A stretch of 64,000 nt of DNA from Mytilinidion resinicola (Eukaryota; Ascomycota; Dothideomycetes; Mytilinidiales; Mytilinidiaceae): positions 1,011,713-1,075,712 of the forward strand of contig NW_022985439.1 of assembly GCF_010093595.1 (NCBI RefSeq), given 5' to 3'. The position numbers and the translations under genes were made by a program. This document shows, in pieces, positions 32,927-44,878 of the stretch. The notes below the pieces were generated by a model. That model had not been told where the DNA came from. It did no database searches and was given only the letters and a program-made list of their open reading frames with translations. The number at the start of each line of letters is the position of its first letter. The first letter of the stretch is position 1.

Positions 32927-34925
32927 GGGCTTTTTGATATGTACTAGGGTTAGCGGGAATGCAGAGACGCGCGGTACGCAGTTGACTGTAGGATGACGAA
33001 TTAAAAGCAAGGTGTGGAGATCAATCTATCTTTTGTCTGTCGATTGTTCGGCGAGAACAAACATTCGTATTCGGTTCTTTTAGTGCTTCGTTCTGAGTGT
33101 GTAAGAAAAAGCTCTTAGCACTGCTACAGAGTATTTCAGGTTGATATCAGGCATATGAGAAGGGGAGTTTGTGGATCTAGAAATACGATCGATAAGGGGG
33201 CCGAGACGAGGTGACCTCTTCCCCCATGATAAGTCTCTATGTTTTTCCGGCGCGGGATTCCGCCTAGATGAAGCACACTACGAGCCAATGGTCGTCCCAG
33301 GGATCTTTATGGAGTAAATAGTGACTTGAGTTGAAAACATCAGATTCACGCTTGAGCAAATCAGACATATTAGGATTTGGTAATAGGCGAATTCAAGGCA
33401 GCAAAAAAACGTGGCATTCAACCAATCAATCTTCAGAGTGTAGTAGATTATGTGGCAAGAGAAGCAGTTGTATTCGGCGTCCACGTTGCATTTACACTAG
33501 CAGTGTTGGATCATGAAAGAAGAGCATACGTTGTGATACATATGCAGGGAAGCTCCACCAGGATTTTCGGGCCCCGATCTACGTAAGCGCAGACAACCTA
33601 ATCTTACAATAGGGAACGAACAGCTGCAATGGGCCCGCCGCGTCAGCGCCTCCGGACTCGTGACCACGTATCGTTTGCTCTCGAACGTGAGGATGCAGAA
33701 CCTTGGACGGTCGTCGAGTGAGACAGCAGGCGAAAAGCCCGATGCAACGCCACATCAGATATACAGACTAATCCGAGAAGCTGTGATTGGCTCGGTTTCG
33801 GAGACTCTTTCAGGGTCCAGAATGGAGACGCGTGACTTGGAAGTCCTGAAGTCACAGGTAGAGAAAAGACATCTCTGGAGCAGGCAGGTGGTGGAGGCCT
33901 AGACGGGGCAGAGGGCGAAGGCAGCGGCAACAGCGTGACGAGGCCGTCTTTGTATGCTGCTTACGATGCCGCGCTGGAAATTCGAAGCACGCGTAAGGCT
34001 CATCTTATTGCTAAAGGCGATGGTCGCAGGGGAGGGGCAGCAATGGATGCTTGCGTGGCCAGCACGACGGGGTCAAGGCGCTAGTCGTTTTAACGCGCGT
34101 ATGTTCCTCACCACCATACGAATCTGTCGCAGACGGACTGCATGAAAGCGGCCGGCCTGCGCTCTGCAGCTTCACCGTGACGGTTTTGTCCCCTCGACCG
34201 TCGTGAATGCAGCCTCGGGCCCTCGCTGCGCTGTGTTTTCCTGAGCCGTGTGGAGCGCTGCGAACCGTGGAGCGAGAGGATTTGCACCAGATCCCGGAGG
34301 CGAAAACGCGGCACTGCCCAGACCCACTCCTAAAATAACAGACTGCCGAAACCCTCCCGCAAGGTGCGTTGAATGCTCTTCTCTGCGGCTCGCGACGACG
34401 ACGAACTCGTGCGCCCGGCTGCGACTGCGCGATCTATTGCACCTCTTCCGCCGCACCAGCAGGGCACCGGCATCCCGCTGGGCGTCTTGTTCGGCGTGCC
34501 GAAAGACGACTTCGACTGCCGGGGCGTCTCATTGGCTCTGGCGCTGAAGTCGGGGTGCTTACGACGACGCCTTGGAGGTGTTGCGCGGCCCCGTCACCCA
34601 ACGACTGACACCTCGCAGACTATACGCACTCCGCTATTCCTCCTCTCTCCTCACCACTCACCCTCCCCTCTCGATTCGACCTTCCTCGCGCCCTTTGCGC
34701 TGTCGCCCTGCGACTTGTCGTCGACTCGGAATATTCTGGTTGCTTGCCAACCCGCCCTGCGCCTCGGCCGCTTCATCATCGGGCTGTGCAGCACGCTCGT
34801 CGCAGCCTGCCACCCCGTCAAAGCCGCAACACCACCCACTTGGCCACCTCCATCCTTCTTACCAACACCGCACTCGGACCTGGACACAAGACAGCACCAG
34901 TTGCGACCGATCGCACGCAGACACC
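32927..34925. other. Intergenic region and 5' leader of PNG1
   Basis: About 2 kb. A stop-free stretch precedes the PNG1 ATG from 34572, but it has no ATG in frame, so I treat it as leader. The part 34250-34900 is GC-rich with unhelpful overlapping frames. A 30-codon frame starting near 33629 (MGPPRQRLRTRD...) has no support beyond its start codon. Confidence 0.5.
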
Positions 34926-36329
34926 ATGGCCGACTCCAACGCCACCCAGCGAGGGGCTTCGGCCGCCGCCGCCATCGACAGCGACAAGCTCGCCCAGGAC
35001 CTGACGGAACAGTTTCGACAAGTGCTGAGCACGAAGCGCATGACTGAATTGACGAGCCGCTCCGTGAATTCGCGATCCGCGTCGCCGGCACCGCGCGACT
35101 TTGGCACCCCTCAACCGCCGCCCATGGCCCACAACGCTCCGCCTCCGTCATACTCGTCACTACGAAACATACCATTAGTACCACAGCCTCCGCAGGACGC
35201 CCGATCAATGCGCTTCAAGAACATGCTGCACTCATTATCCAACATGCCCGTCCGCTGGGAGAACCCTGGCTTGCTCGACGAAGCCCTGAAGGTCGTGCCA
35301 TTGGAGAACATATACAACGAAGCGGAAGAAGAGAGCCAGATTCTCCGAGCAGAAGCTGAGAGCTTGGGATCAGGCAAGAAGGCCGCATGGGGGTACCAGG
35401 ATTGCGTCATCCGAGCCCTCCTGCGATGGTTCAAGCGTTCGTTCTTCACATGGGTCAACAATCCGCCATGCTCGCGGTGCTACTCTCCAACCATCGCTGT
35501 CGGCCTGTCACCGCCACTCCCCGACGAACAAGCCCGAGGCGCCAACCAGGTCGAACTCTACAAGTGCTCTGTCGAGGGCTGCCAAACATTCGAGCGGTAC
35601 CCACGATACAACGACGCCTTTGTTCTTCTCGAGACTCGCAGGGGTCGATGCGGAGAATGGGCCAATTGCTTCAGCATGCTCTGCCGCGCTGTTGGGTCAC
35701 GAGTTCGCTGGGTATGGAACAGCGAAGATCACGTCTGGACGGAGGTGTACTCAATGCACAGAAAGAGATGGATCCACGTTGACGCATGTGAAGAAGCGTG
35801 GGATAAGCCACGGCTGTATACTGAAGGTATGTTTAACTGTGCCAATCGTCATCATCGTCTAGACTAGCGCTAACGCAACCTTGCAGGCTGGGGTAGAAAG
35901 CTCGCATACTGCATTGCATTCTCAGCCGACGGCGCCATGGACGTGACTCGACGATATGTTCGCAACTCCACCAAGCATGCCCTGGAAAGAACACGAGCAC
36001 CCGAAGCCGTCCTTCTTTACATCATGGACGAGATCCGCGCCAACCGTCGAAGCAATCTCTCCAAGCAGGACAAGTTCCGTCTCGAGGGCGAAGACATGAG
36101 GGAGAGCAGGGAGCTTAGGCACTATGTCATATCATCAATCGCCCATGAGGTGTCGAGGATTAGTACGGACGACATTCTCAGTGGCCGCCCGACCCCACGG
36201 CCCGACCCGGATGCACAGAAAGCGCTCGAGGGCCGACAGAGCGGCTCAGCAGAGTGGATTCGGCAACGCGGGGAAGGCGGCCGTGGTACACCAAACCAGC
36301 AAAATCCTCGCGACCAACATCAGCGTTGA
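34926..36329 (+). CDS. PNG1: Peptide:N-glycanase (PNGase)
   Basis: Two exons, 34926-35826 and 35887-36329, give 447 residues. The transglutaminase-like core shows Cys242 in [12 protein letters not shown], His269 in [13 protein letters not shown] and Asp286 in [14 protein letters not shown]. The 27- and 17-residue spacings equal the catalytic triad spacing of the family. The zinc site pairs are [11 protein letters not shown] and [10 protein letters not shown]. After the intron the protein continues [24 protein letters not shown], also conserved. The enzyme removes N-glycans from misfolded glycoproteins during ER-associated degradation in the cytosol. Some filamentous ascomycete PNGases lack activity because of changed catalytic residues; here all three are present, so activity is expected. 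The N-terminus is a disordered Ser/Pro-rich segment. Confidence 0.94.
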
Positions 36330-38135
36330 AACTTCCTTGATGGTATTGCATCTATCCCTCGTTCATCACACCCTTTCACCACTGGGTGAAAGATACCCAT
36401 AGAGGATCGGTCCACCAATGGCCTCATCCAACCTCGTCAGCACAGCGCCATGCCGCGACGCTCCACCAGTCGCTCACCTCAACACCTTCACATAACTACA
36501 CTTCCACATTCCCCTCGGAGCTACTTGTACGTTAAGCATCTTGGTCTTGGGACCGTCTTGACATGGCGTAATGGAGTTTACGGCGCATTCGCAGAGCAAC
36601 CAGCTCTCAGCTTTACATGTGCGATGTCGCTATCTGGCAGGCGTTTCTCATTTATCCATCTTTGATGATGGTCAATATCCAATCGTGTTCAGCATTTTGT
36701 TGCGGGCGGGACCGGTCGTCATTCAAGATGATGTTTCATTCTATTACCCTTCTACCCGCGGGCCTCCGGGCAGCGCTGTTTATACCACTGGCATTGAGCT
36801 CGACGTCTAGCACTTGTCGGTTTGTTTCCTTTGTCTGAGCAGGGCCTTGCAGATGTCGAAGACGGCTGGGTCTTTGCGGAGTTCTACTTTCGTTTGTCTT
36901 TTGCATGGAAGAAGGGGGGGCCTATTGGGCACGACGTGACGGAACCACGGTTGCTTCTTTTGTTTTTGTCTAAGTTCAGCGACATGGACACGCGAAGATG
37001 CCTGGATGTACGTTGGGCTTGGGATGCGGCAAAAGCGAGGGCTGAGAGGCTGGAGCTCAGCTGGTATCGCATGAGATAGAGAAATCAGAAGATTCAGCAC
37101 GTTCGCACCCGCTTTCCCGTCTGCTGCCGTTGCTCCGCGATATAGGCTGACCTGATAGCACGGCGATATAACCCTCATGCTCGGCATTTTCGGTGACGTC
37201 GCTTACAGTGTGGGGACCATCGTGAGAAAGATTTGGTGTTGTGGCCGCGGGCGGGCCTGAAGGAGGCCGGTCAGCGACTGGCGCTGGGGAACAAGCTTCA
37301 TGCGACGGGTTCAGGCGGCGGTGCGGGCGAGATGAGGCCCTTGGTGATTCGCTGGCGTCAGCAAGGGACTCGAGTTGGGCCTAAATATAGCACTGAAACG
37401 CTGAACAAAATATGACGGATCCAGGGACTGCGCCGTCCAAACCGGCAAAGGGTCGAGCACGCCGGCGGGCGCGCAGCGTTCCGGAAATGAGGACTTGCGC
37501 CACAGGTCTGCTGTGGCGAACGGGGGATAAGGGTGCCCGGGCTGCTGAGGTTGCGAATAGCTCGTTGAGGTAATCCGCTATTTTGGGGGGCCTCTTGGTC
37601 ATCAGCGAGATTGCGAGTCAAAAGCGTCAGGTCGTCGCCCGAACCAGCTGTGGTGGCCTGGCATGCGAGTTGGAGTGCTGGAGACGAGCAAAGGGGAATG
37701 TCCAACATGTGCCTCGAGTGCGGCAGCGTTTGTCTGCGAATGGGGCCTGAAGCTCGCATGCTTCAAAACGCTGACCGCGACGCCCAGCCCCAGGAAACAA
37801 GCAACGGCTGCACCGCCATGTCTAGCGGAGGGTGCGTCCCGATGGCGTTAGCAGCCCATAAGCCCTGCGAGGCTGAGCGACTCCGCGCTGCAGTGAACAG
37901 CCAGCCGTGTCGCACAGGCCACAAGCTGAGGGCGAGCGAAGATCGAGGTGGCCGTACATAAGCCTACACTTCGCCCTCCTCACCGACAACACCTACAGCC
38001 ACCCGTCTCACGTGTCTTTTGTCCTTTTAGCATTTGCTTCCTGCTCCTTCGCTGCGAGGGACACCACCGGCGCATCACTGCACGCCCACTCTCTCCACCT
38101 AATTCCCCCCAGCCTGCTCGTCAGCACCCGCAACA
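36330..38135. other. Intergenic region between PNG1 and the SUR7-family gene
   Basis: About 1.8 kb. It should hold the PNG1 3' UTR and the promoter of the SUR7-family gene, whose leader (about 37990-38135) is C/T-rich. No open frame here has recognisable domains and I see no repeat. Confidence 0.55.
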
Positions 38136-39205
38136 ATGGGTAAATTAGGACGCTTTGCGTGCATTTTCGTGCCCATGGCACTGAGCATTGCCTCGCTCAT
38201 CTGTCTGGCCCTCGTCTTCAGCGGCCAGCTGGACAAGGGCAATTCGCTGCAGAGAGAGCTGTTCTTCTTCAAGGTGAGATTTCCTCGGCTGTGCTGCGCC
38301 TTCACGGGACGAATCTCCCATATTGACGCGCAAAAAGGCGGACACACGACAGTTCAATGCGAATCCCGTGAAGCTACCGAACGAGAACTACGACAACACG
38401 CTGTTCGATGCCCTGAAGGGCGCCGCCTCCTCCAAAGATCTCAAGGACTTCTACACCGTCGGGCTGTGGAACTACTGCGAGGGCGACACTGACAAGGATG
38501 GCAAGAACCCCGTGGTCACCTACTGCTCGCCCCGCAAGACGTCCTACTGGTTCAACCCCATTGAAGTCTGGGACCTGAAGAACACGACTGCGCAGAAGAT
38601 CTTCGGCGATAAGATGCAGAAGGGGCTCAATGATTACAAGAAGGTCACAGGCTGGATGTTCGCCGCCTACGTGATTGCATTCTGGGTGACTGTCGCTGAG
38701 ATCGTGCTCGGAATCTTCGCCATCTTCTCGCGCTGGGGCAGCTTCGTCACCACCATCGCGTCCTCGGTAAGTTCCCTCGCCGACCAACCCCCAAATCCCC
38801 ATCCCTAACACGAACACCCCCCAGGTCTCCACCTTCTTCATCTTCGGCGCCGCCATCACGTCGACCACCATCTACGCCGCGCTGGCCGGCACCTTCGACT
38901 CGGTGCTGAAGCCGTACGAGATCCACGCGTCCATGAGCAAGCAGATGCTCGGCGTCGTTTGGCTGGCCGTCGCCTTCTCCTTCGCGTCGGGCCTCTTCTG
39001 GCTCTTCAGCACCTGCTGCTGCTCCGGCAAGAGCAAGAACAAGAAGGTGACGGTCGAGAAGACGCCCTACACGTACGAGCGCGTCGCCAGCCCCTACCTC
39101 GGCGCCCGCGCCCAGGGCGGCGAGGACACGCTCCCGCTGAACCCGATGCCGCATGCCGGCGCACCGACGGGCGCGTATGAGCCCTTCAGACAGCAGCATG
39201 TGTAA
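38136..39205 (+). CDS. SUR7/PalI-family plasma-membrane protein
   Basis: Three exons, 38136-38273, 38338-38766 and 38825-39205, form 315 residues. Membrane helix 1 is the start (GRFACIFVPMALSIASLICLALVF). A large extracellular loop follows with the claudin-like signature LWNYCEGD...VVTYCSP, two Cys that family members conserve. Three more helices follow (AAYVIAFWVTVAEIVLGIFAIF, FFIFGAAITSTTIYAALAG, MLGVVWLAVAFSFASGLFWLF). The cytosolic tail has a CCC motif, basic residues and Tyr/Pro-rich sequence. Known Sur7 proteins sit in eisosome/MCC membrane domains. Exons are in phase 0 throughout; both introns are GT...AG. Whether it is Sur7 proper or a paralogue cannot be told. Confidence 0.9.
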
Positions 39206-39678
39206 ACGTGTTGGAGAACAAGCGAGCGCGATTTAGGAATTCCGAGCGAGGCAAGCAGAACTGAGGCGAAGATGTGCTATTTCACGAGTGCATGAGGGAT
39301 TGCGATACTTCTGGATCTGACTGAAATGTGGGGGCATGTCATAGTCCGCGGAAGAAAGTGGCATTACGGCGTTCTTAAAGGGGCCCCTTGGGTTAGGCAC
39401 TATATGTTGCGAATTTTTTATTTTTTTTATAGTGCTTGCATTAGCCAGATTACGTTTTTGATCTGCTATGGGCTTTGGATTTTAAGCCCGGTCTTCACTG
39501 TAATCAAAACATTTCTCAAAGAAGAATCTAACGAATTTTTGGCTATGTTTCTCAACCACCTATGCTTTGGACGATTTTGAGGTCTATCAAACCCCATATT
39601 CCCAATGCAGCAGAATACCTCCCAGGGGGGCGGCGGGGTGATCTGACTCGCAATGGCTGGCGCGCCCGCCAGCCCCAA

Positions 39679-39696
39679 CCCCCCCCCCCCCCCCCC
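39679..39696 (+). repeat. Poly-C homopolymer, 18 bp
   Basis: An uninterrupted run of 18 C. Long C runs can form i-motif/G-quadruplex structures and are also sequencing-error prone, so the length is uncertain. Confidence 0.8.
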
Positions 39697-39825
39697 GGCC
39701 CCCTGTAACTCATCTTCACACGCTGGTAAGCGCTTTTTTATCTTTTAATTTCTGATAAGCGTTAGGCGCCCCTAGGCCTTTGTCAGATTTCCGGGAGATT
39801 TAGCAGTTGCAGCGCGCGCGGACCG

Positions 39826-39840
39826 CCCCCCCCCCCCCCC
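39826..39840 (+). repeat. Poly-C homopolymer, 15 bp
   Basis: A second C run, 129 bp after the first. The exact length is uncertain for the same reason. Confidence 0.8.
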
Positions 39841-39956
39841 TTTCTCCTGGGCAGGCGCTTCGTGGTGTGTGGGTAGCGCTGATAGGGGCGGCCTCCATAT
39901 GTAAAGAGGCCTGATAGCTGTTTTACCCATGGCGTGGCTTTGGATATGCTGGTCTG

Positions 39957-39988
39957 CTATATATATATGTGTGTATATATATGTGTAC
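39957..39988 (+). repeat. TA/TG dinucleotide microsatellite
   Basis: An alternating TATATATATATGTGTGTATATATATGTG-type tract. It is simple sequence with no gene association. Confidence 0.8.
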
Positions 39989-40757
39989 CTATGCAGCTGG
40001 TGTGTAGTATTGGGGAGGGGCTTGTTCGGTAGTTAAAGGGGAAGGGTATTAAATATGCTTTTTAACGTGAGATGTAGCGGATGTTAGAGGCTTTTGAGCT
40101 TCGCGGAATACGACCCTTTCGGGGGCGGGCTAGTGCCGAAGTGGTAGTTTTCGAGGTTGGTGGAATGATGGACGCTTTCGCTGGGATAGGGATAGGTTTT
40201 AGGGGGGCGACGATGGTGGGTGGGTGATGGAGTTGGCGGAAGAAATGTGGTCGTTTGATGGAAAGAACTACATTGGTAAGTCAGTACTGGTGCTACGTGG
40301 GGCTGGAATGGTGAACCCTTTCGATCTGATGGGTCCTACAAAGGTAATCACAACGACGGTCTGGATCTGGGGTTGTGGTAGAATGGTTTGTTGCTTTCAT
40401 CAGGACCTTGAGGTGAGCGTGTAGCGGACTTGTAGCGATTCTGTCGGTCCTTTCGCTCCTATTTTGAAAAGGTGGAGCTTTTTGTAAGGACTTCGATCGA
40501 GTGCATGTACCCTGTTGCCGCTATATGCTACAATCTTCCAGTTTTTGCAAGAACATGCACCACTTGTGACGTCGCTTTCGAACATCTTTCTTGCGGGTAA
40601 GAAGACAATTTACATGTTTCTCTGATGCTAAATCTCTCGCCGGTTACTCTCTAGGTAAGAATCGCTCCTATTGTTACTTCATCTACACGCTAAAACTACG
40701 CAGAAATCTAAGCTAGTCCTGATGCCATCCGATGTACACAGCTTTCACACTTTCATC

Positions 40758-42298
40758 CTACGCTTTCTGTCTCTTAGCCTCCTTCCCCTCCTTCCCCCCC
40801 TTCTTCTTCAGCCCCAAATACCTCCTAATAACCTCGGCACACTCCCCGACCAGCTCAATCGGTACCTCATGCCCGGCATCCAACACCCTAACCACCACAT
40901 TCGCCTCCCCAAGCACCTTCTGCGCATCCTCCCCAACCTCCTCCGCCACCACAATCTCATCCCTAGCCCCCAGCAAAATCAACACCTTCCCGCTCTCCAT
41001 GCCCAACTTCTGCGCCTCGGCATCCCGCGGATGCGCATTCTGCGCCTCCAGCCGCGCCCCGATCCGTGCCCACGTCTCCTGCTGCCCATGCACGGGCGTG
41101 TTCTGGATGCTCGAGATGAACGCGGGCACGAACGCGCGGTGGTGCTTGATCTGCCAATCCACGACCTTGGACACGGTCGACGCCGGGTGGTTCAGCAGCA
41201 GCGGCGACGTGGAGCTCTCGTACAGGCTGGGGCTGGAGATGCCGCTGCGCACCGACCCGGCGTCCGAGTCGCGCTTGAACTTGACTTTCTTCTCGGCGGC
41301 CTTGCCCTCGCTCGCGGCGCTGGGTTCCGGCTCGATGCTGCGCGCGGCGCCCTCGCCGGACCAGAGTCGCCGCGCCACCAGGTGTTCGACAAGGGGCGCG
41401 GGGAGCAGGCTGGTTTGCGCGTACAGGAGGGAGGTCTTCCAGCTGATGTGGGACTTGCGGAGGAGGCCGCCAGGGGCGATGAGGATGAGGTTGGCGACGA
41501 GGTGCGGGAAGTGGGCGGTGAAGTTGGCGGCGATGGCGCCGCCGAAGGAGTAGCCGAGCAGGGAGAAGGAGGTCCACGGCGTGCGGCAGCTGGCGAGAGC
41601 GAGCAGGAGCTGGCTGGTGTAGAGGCGGTAGTCGTGCGGGAGAGCGGTTGGAGAGGAGGAGTAGCCGCGGCCAAAGAAGTCTGGGGTGGGTGTGAGTGGG
41701 TGGGAGGAGGAGAAGTATGGTAAGGTGAGAGAGGGTAGAATTGGGATGGATTTATAGGGATTGCAGTGAAGGGCTCTTGAAATCGATATAATGACGGAAA
41801 ATGGATACGAGATGCAGGTGGTAAGGAGAATTCTAATTGTTTTGATATGTTTTGATTAAGAGGCCAAAGTTGAGACAGGAAACAAATAAACCACGCACCC
41901 ATTAACAACACTCGACATCCCTTCTCTACGAGATGATGGGCCAAGGCTGCCAAAGCAATGCTCGGAGTGCTGATACCGTGAAGCATGACGACCTTCTTCC
42001 CGTCCTCAGGGCCCCATTCGTAGACCCTGATGCTTCCATAGGGAGTGTCCACGTCTCGGCCCCCGGGAATGGCATCAGGTGGGTATGGAACAGCAGCTAT
42101 CTCTTCTTCAGACAGCTTAGGAAATACTGTGTCCTTTGGCGAGAGAATAACGTTCTTCGACCTCGCAGAGGATATGCCCCTGGATATGACTAGAATGCTG
42201 AGCACCGCTCCAGCAGTCACGGCGAGAGGAACAAGAGTCTGGCGGCCCACGTGAGTGGAGGCGCGTTGGAAATATGCCATGCTAAAGTCCACCGGCAT
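40758..42298 (-). CDS. Membrane-anchored alpha/beta hydrolase
   Basis: Two exons, complement(40758-41680, 41899-42298), give 440 residues. An N-terminal membrane helix (LVPLAVTAGAVLSILVISRG) precedes the hydrolase fold: KVVMLHGISTPSIALAALAHHLVEKGCRVLLMDFFGRGYSS, the nucleophile elbow LLGYSFGGAIAANF with Ser178, a charged-residue loop (LILLGARDEIV, likely acid) and the C-terminal GHEVPIE, likely the catalytic His. The 218-bp intron (GTGCGT...CCCAG) falls inside the LLM-DFFGRGYS strand, and the frame closes exactly. The start ATG at 42298 is the first in frame. The substrate is unknown; lipid or ester hydrolysis at a membrane surface is a reasonable inference. A long Ser- and Lys-rich lid insert follows the Ser. 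Confidence 0.87.
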
Positions 42299-43045
42299 CA
42301 CAACAATGGATGTGGGTACGAGTTGGTCGTCAGCAGGGCTGCAATTGGAGATTTTTTCGTGGCGGCTCGTCTGGCGGTATCGCGTTAGATCGGCTGCGCC
42401 ACAGCGTGACAAAGCCAGTAGCTATTCTAGCCACAGCTAGCGTCCTACCTACCTAGCACCTATTTTGGCGTCTTCCAGCCTCGGCCTGGTCTCGGTGGAG
42501 GCGTTTCTTGGGTTGCGTTTGAGGCCGCGCAAAGCGATGCCCGCATGAAACATCGCCGCAGCCTCTCGTCGTGGACTTCCAGGATGTCTCCAGATGCGAG
42601 TCAAGGCGACTCGCTCGAAGCTTGTTCCCGCCTCTGCGGTGAGCTGGCTGCTGATTCTGCTCAGCGGCCGGCGACTTGCAAAAAGCCAAGAGTGCGCGCT
42701 GTGCGCGTCTAGTGGCTGTGTGCATTTGAAGCTGATCCAGCCCCAGATTCCACTTTGCGTTGGTGGTCAGCCTTCGCAAGTGATGCAGTCCATGTGCAGA
42801 CCGAGCCCTCCCACCACCATACATACCCACGATTCCCGTGCCATTCCGTCCTGTTCCCTCTCTCCCGCCATCCTCTTCATGCTGCCTGGCGTTTGCTGAA
42901 GCCTTCACCCCAGGCACTCCCGTCGAGAGCTCACCACTGCTACGCGCTCGTCAGCAGCGTATCTTTCTTGTCGACTGCCCACCTGCCCACGTTGGGGCCA
43001 ATTTCATATCATCCTACCACGGTGGGATCTCTGTGCTGTTAAAAT
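42299..43045. promoter_or_regulatory. Divergent upstream region, hydrolase / PAP2 phosphatase
   Basis: A 747-bp region between two divergent starts. It has CT-rich stretches typical of fungal leaders (42850-42880). No gene or clear TATA element is visible. Confidence 0.45.
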
Positions 43046-44878
43046 ATGGATACGGGCACATGGAAGGCGCCTCAGCAGCTCCCTGAGAGGCTACCTTTCT
43101 CCAAAAAGAAGATCCCCAAGAAGGTGATGCTATCGTGAGTACTGGCGTGCTCCTGACGTTGAAATCGTGAGCTGACGGGCGTAGATATATCCTCGACTAT
43201 GTCATAATAATGTATGTTGGCCTCAATCTGCGCAACACACGACCTCCTGCCCGAACCGGACTGACACTTAGCTATAGAGTCCTCATTGCCGGCTTCTTTG
43301 CTCTCGACGCTGTTGAACCCTTCCATCAACACTTCTCCCTACAAAATTACACACTACATTACCCATATGCCGAACATGAGCGCGTCCCGGTGGCGTGGCT
43401 CGTGGTTATTGCTTGTTTTGGCCCAGCGGTCGTTATCGCCGTTTATACCCTCGTAATTGATGGGCTCTTTTCACACCAGGTGTCGACAACAACGCCGGCG
43501 GGCAGGAGGAGGAAATTGACAGGCAAATACAGGATGAAAGACAGACTCTGGGAGCTGAATTGTGGAATACTAGGGTTGGCTTTGGCTGTAGGCGCCTCGT
43601 TCGTCATTGTTGGTAGAGACACCCAAGTCCGGCATATAATATCACAATGCTAACACAAGACAGGCGCTCTAAAGAATGCAATCGGCAAACCGAGACCAGA
43701 TCTAATCGCGAGGTATGAGCCCCCGTGATTTCTTGAAGACACGCGCTGACCAGGGACAGATGTAAGCCCAATACGCAAACCGATCCTCCCGGGCTCAAGT
43801 TGTCAGATCACAGCATCTGCACTAACAAGGACAATGCCGTTCTCAAAGATGGCTTCCGAAGCTTCCCCTCCGGTCACAGCAGTAGTAGGTTCTCAATCTC
43901 AATTGCGTCTCAGACGTGGCACTAATTCGCGCAGCTGCCTTTGCTGGCCTTTTCTACCTCTCCATCTACCTGGTAGGCAAAATGCATGTCCTGGACTCCA
44001 AGGGCGAAGTATGGAAAACCTTCATCATTCTCATTCCTACCCTCGGCGCCGCCCTAATCGCCGGATCCCGTATCATGGACGCCCGCCATCACCCTTTCGA
44101 CGTTCTTTCTGGTAGTGCTCTCGGCATTCTTGTAGCATGGGGAGCTTACCGCCAGTACTTCCCACCCGTAACAGAGCCCTGGAAGAAAGGCCGCGCCTAC
44201 CCCATTCGCGCCTGGGGCAAAGCGCCTGTCGCGCCCGTCCCAATGGCCCAAGTAGAAGAAGACGTCCAGCCCCTCCAACCCCGTGCCTTGGACGCCGAGC
44301 GCGGCCACGCCTCCGGCTTCTCTTCACCCACCGCTGTCGTCGGCTCTGGAGAGACTGAACCCAATACCAACGTCTTCCGCGCCCAAATCTCCGCCTCTCA
44401 GCGCAGCCGCGATGGCACCGCATATCGCGGGGCCCCCTCGTCCGCCTATAGCACCGGTCCACCAGAACGACACAACACCAACGTCACTGCCTCCTCTACC
44501 TACACCGGTACCCTCCCCGCCTCAAATCCCTTCGCGCCCCGCGACGTTTCCCATGACCCCTACGGCTACTCCTCGTCCGAGGAAGACGACTCCTACGAGC
44601 TGCAGCCCACCTACACGCTCTCGAACCCGCACGGCGGGCCGCCTGTCGCTTACGACCCTGCGTTTGGCCACGGCCAGGACACGAGTTACCACGCGCAAGC
44701 TACGTCGCCGGTGCCGACTCCGCCGCCACTGGCTCCAACCGCGAGGAAACCGCTGGCTTCTGATGCGAGTGGGGATATAGGAGAGGGCGGTGTAGCGCCA
44801 CCACAGCCGCCGGTGCATGCAGCAGGGACGACGGGGGAGTTTAGGGGCGTGCAGCTGACGGAGACGTATGCGAAGTGA
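43046..44878 (+). CDS. PAP2-family lipid phosphate phosphatase (DPP1/LPP1-like)
   Basis: Six exons, 43046-43134, 43185-43211, 43278-43612, 43664-43712, 43760-43884 and 43935-44878, form 522 residues. The three phosphatase motifs all appear: KNAIGKPRPDL, FPSGHSS, and SRIMDARHHPFDV. Membrane helices are predicted, for example SYILDYVIIIVLIAGFF and FAGLFYLSIYLVGKM. The enzyme class dephosphorylates phosphatidate, lysophosphatidate or diacylglycerol pyrophosphate at internal membranes. A long polar tail (Pro/Ser/Tyr-rich, about 200 residues) is typical of filamentous fungi. The 27-nt second exon and the two possible acceptors before exon 3 (43271 or 43277) and donors after exon 5 (43881 or 43884) leave a small uncertainty of 1-2 residues; I chose those that keep the hydrophobic run and the HSS motif. 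Confidence 0.92.

Larger units (their letters stand above)
39206..40757. other. Intergenic region with low-complexity tracts
   Basis: About 1.55 kb between convergent genes. It holds two poly-C runs, a TA/TG microsatellite near 39957-39988 and a T-rich run near 39416-39430. No open frame looks coding. Confidence 0.55.

Noticed and set aside
34572..34925. N-terminal extension of PNG1 (about 118 codons)
   Set aside because: The frame is open but has no ATG, and the sequence is low-complexity leader-like; ATG 34926 opens a plausible start.
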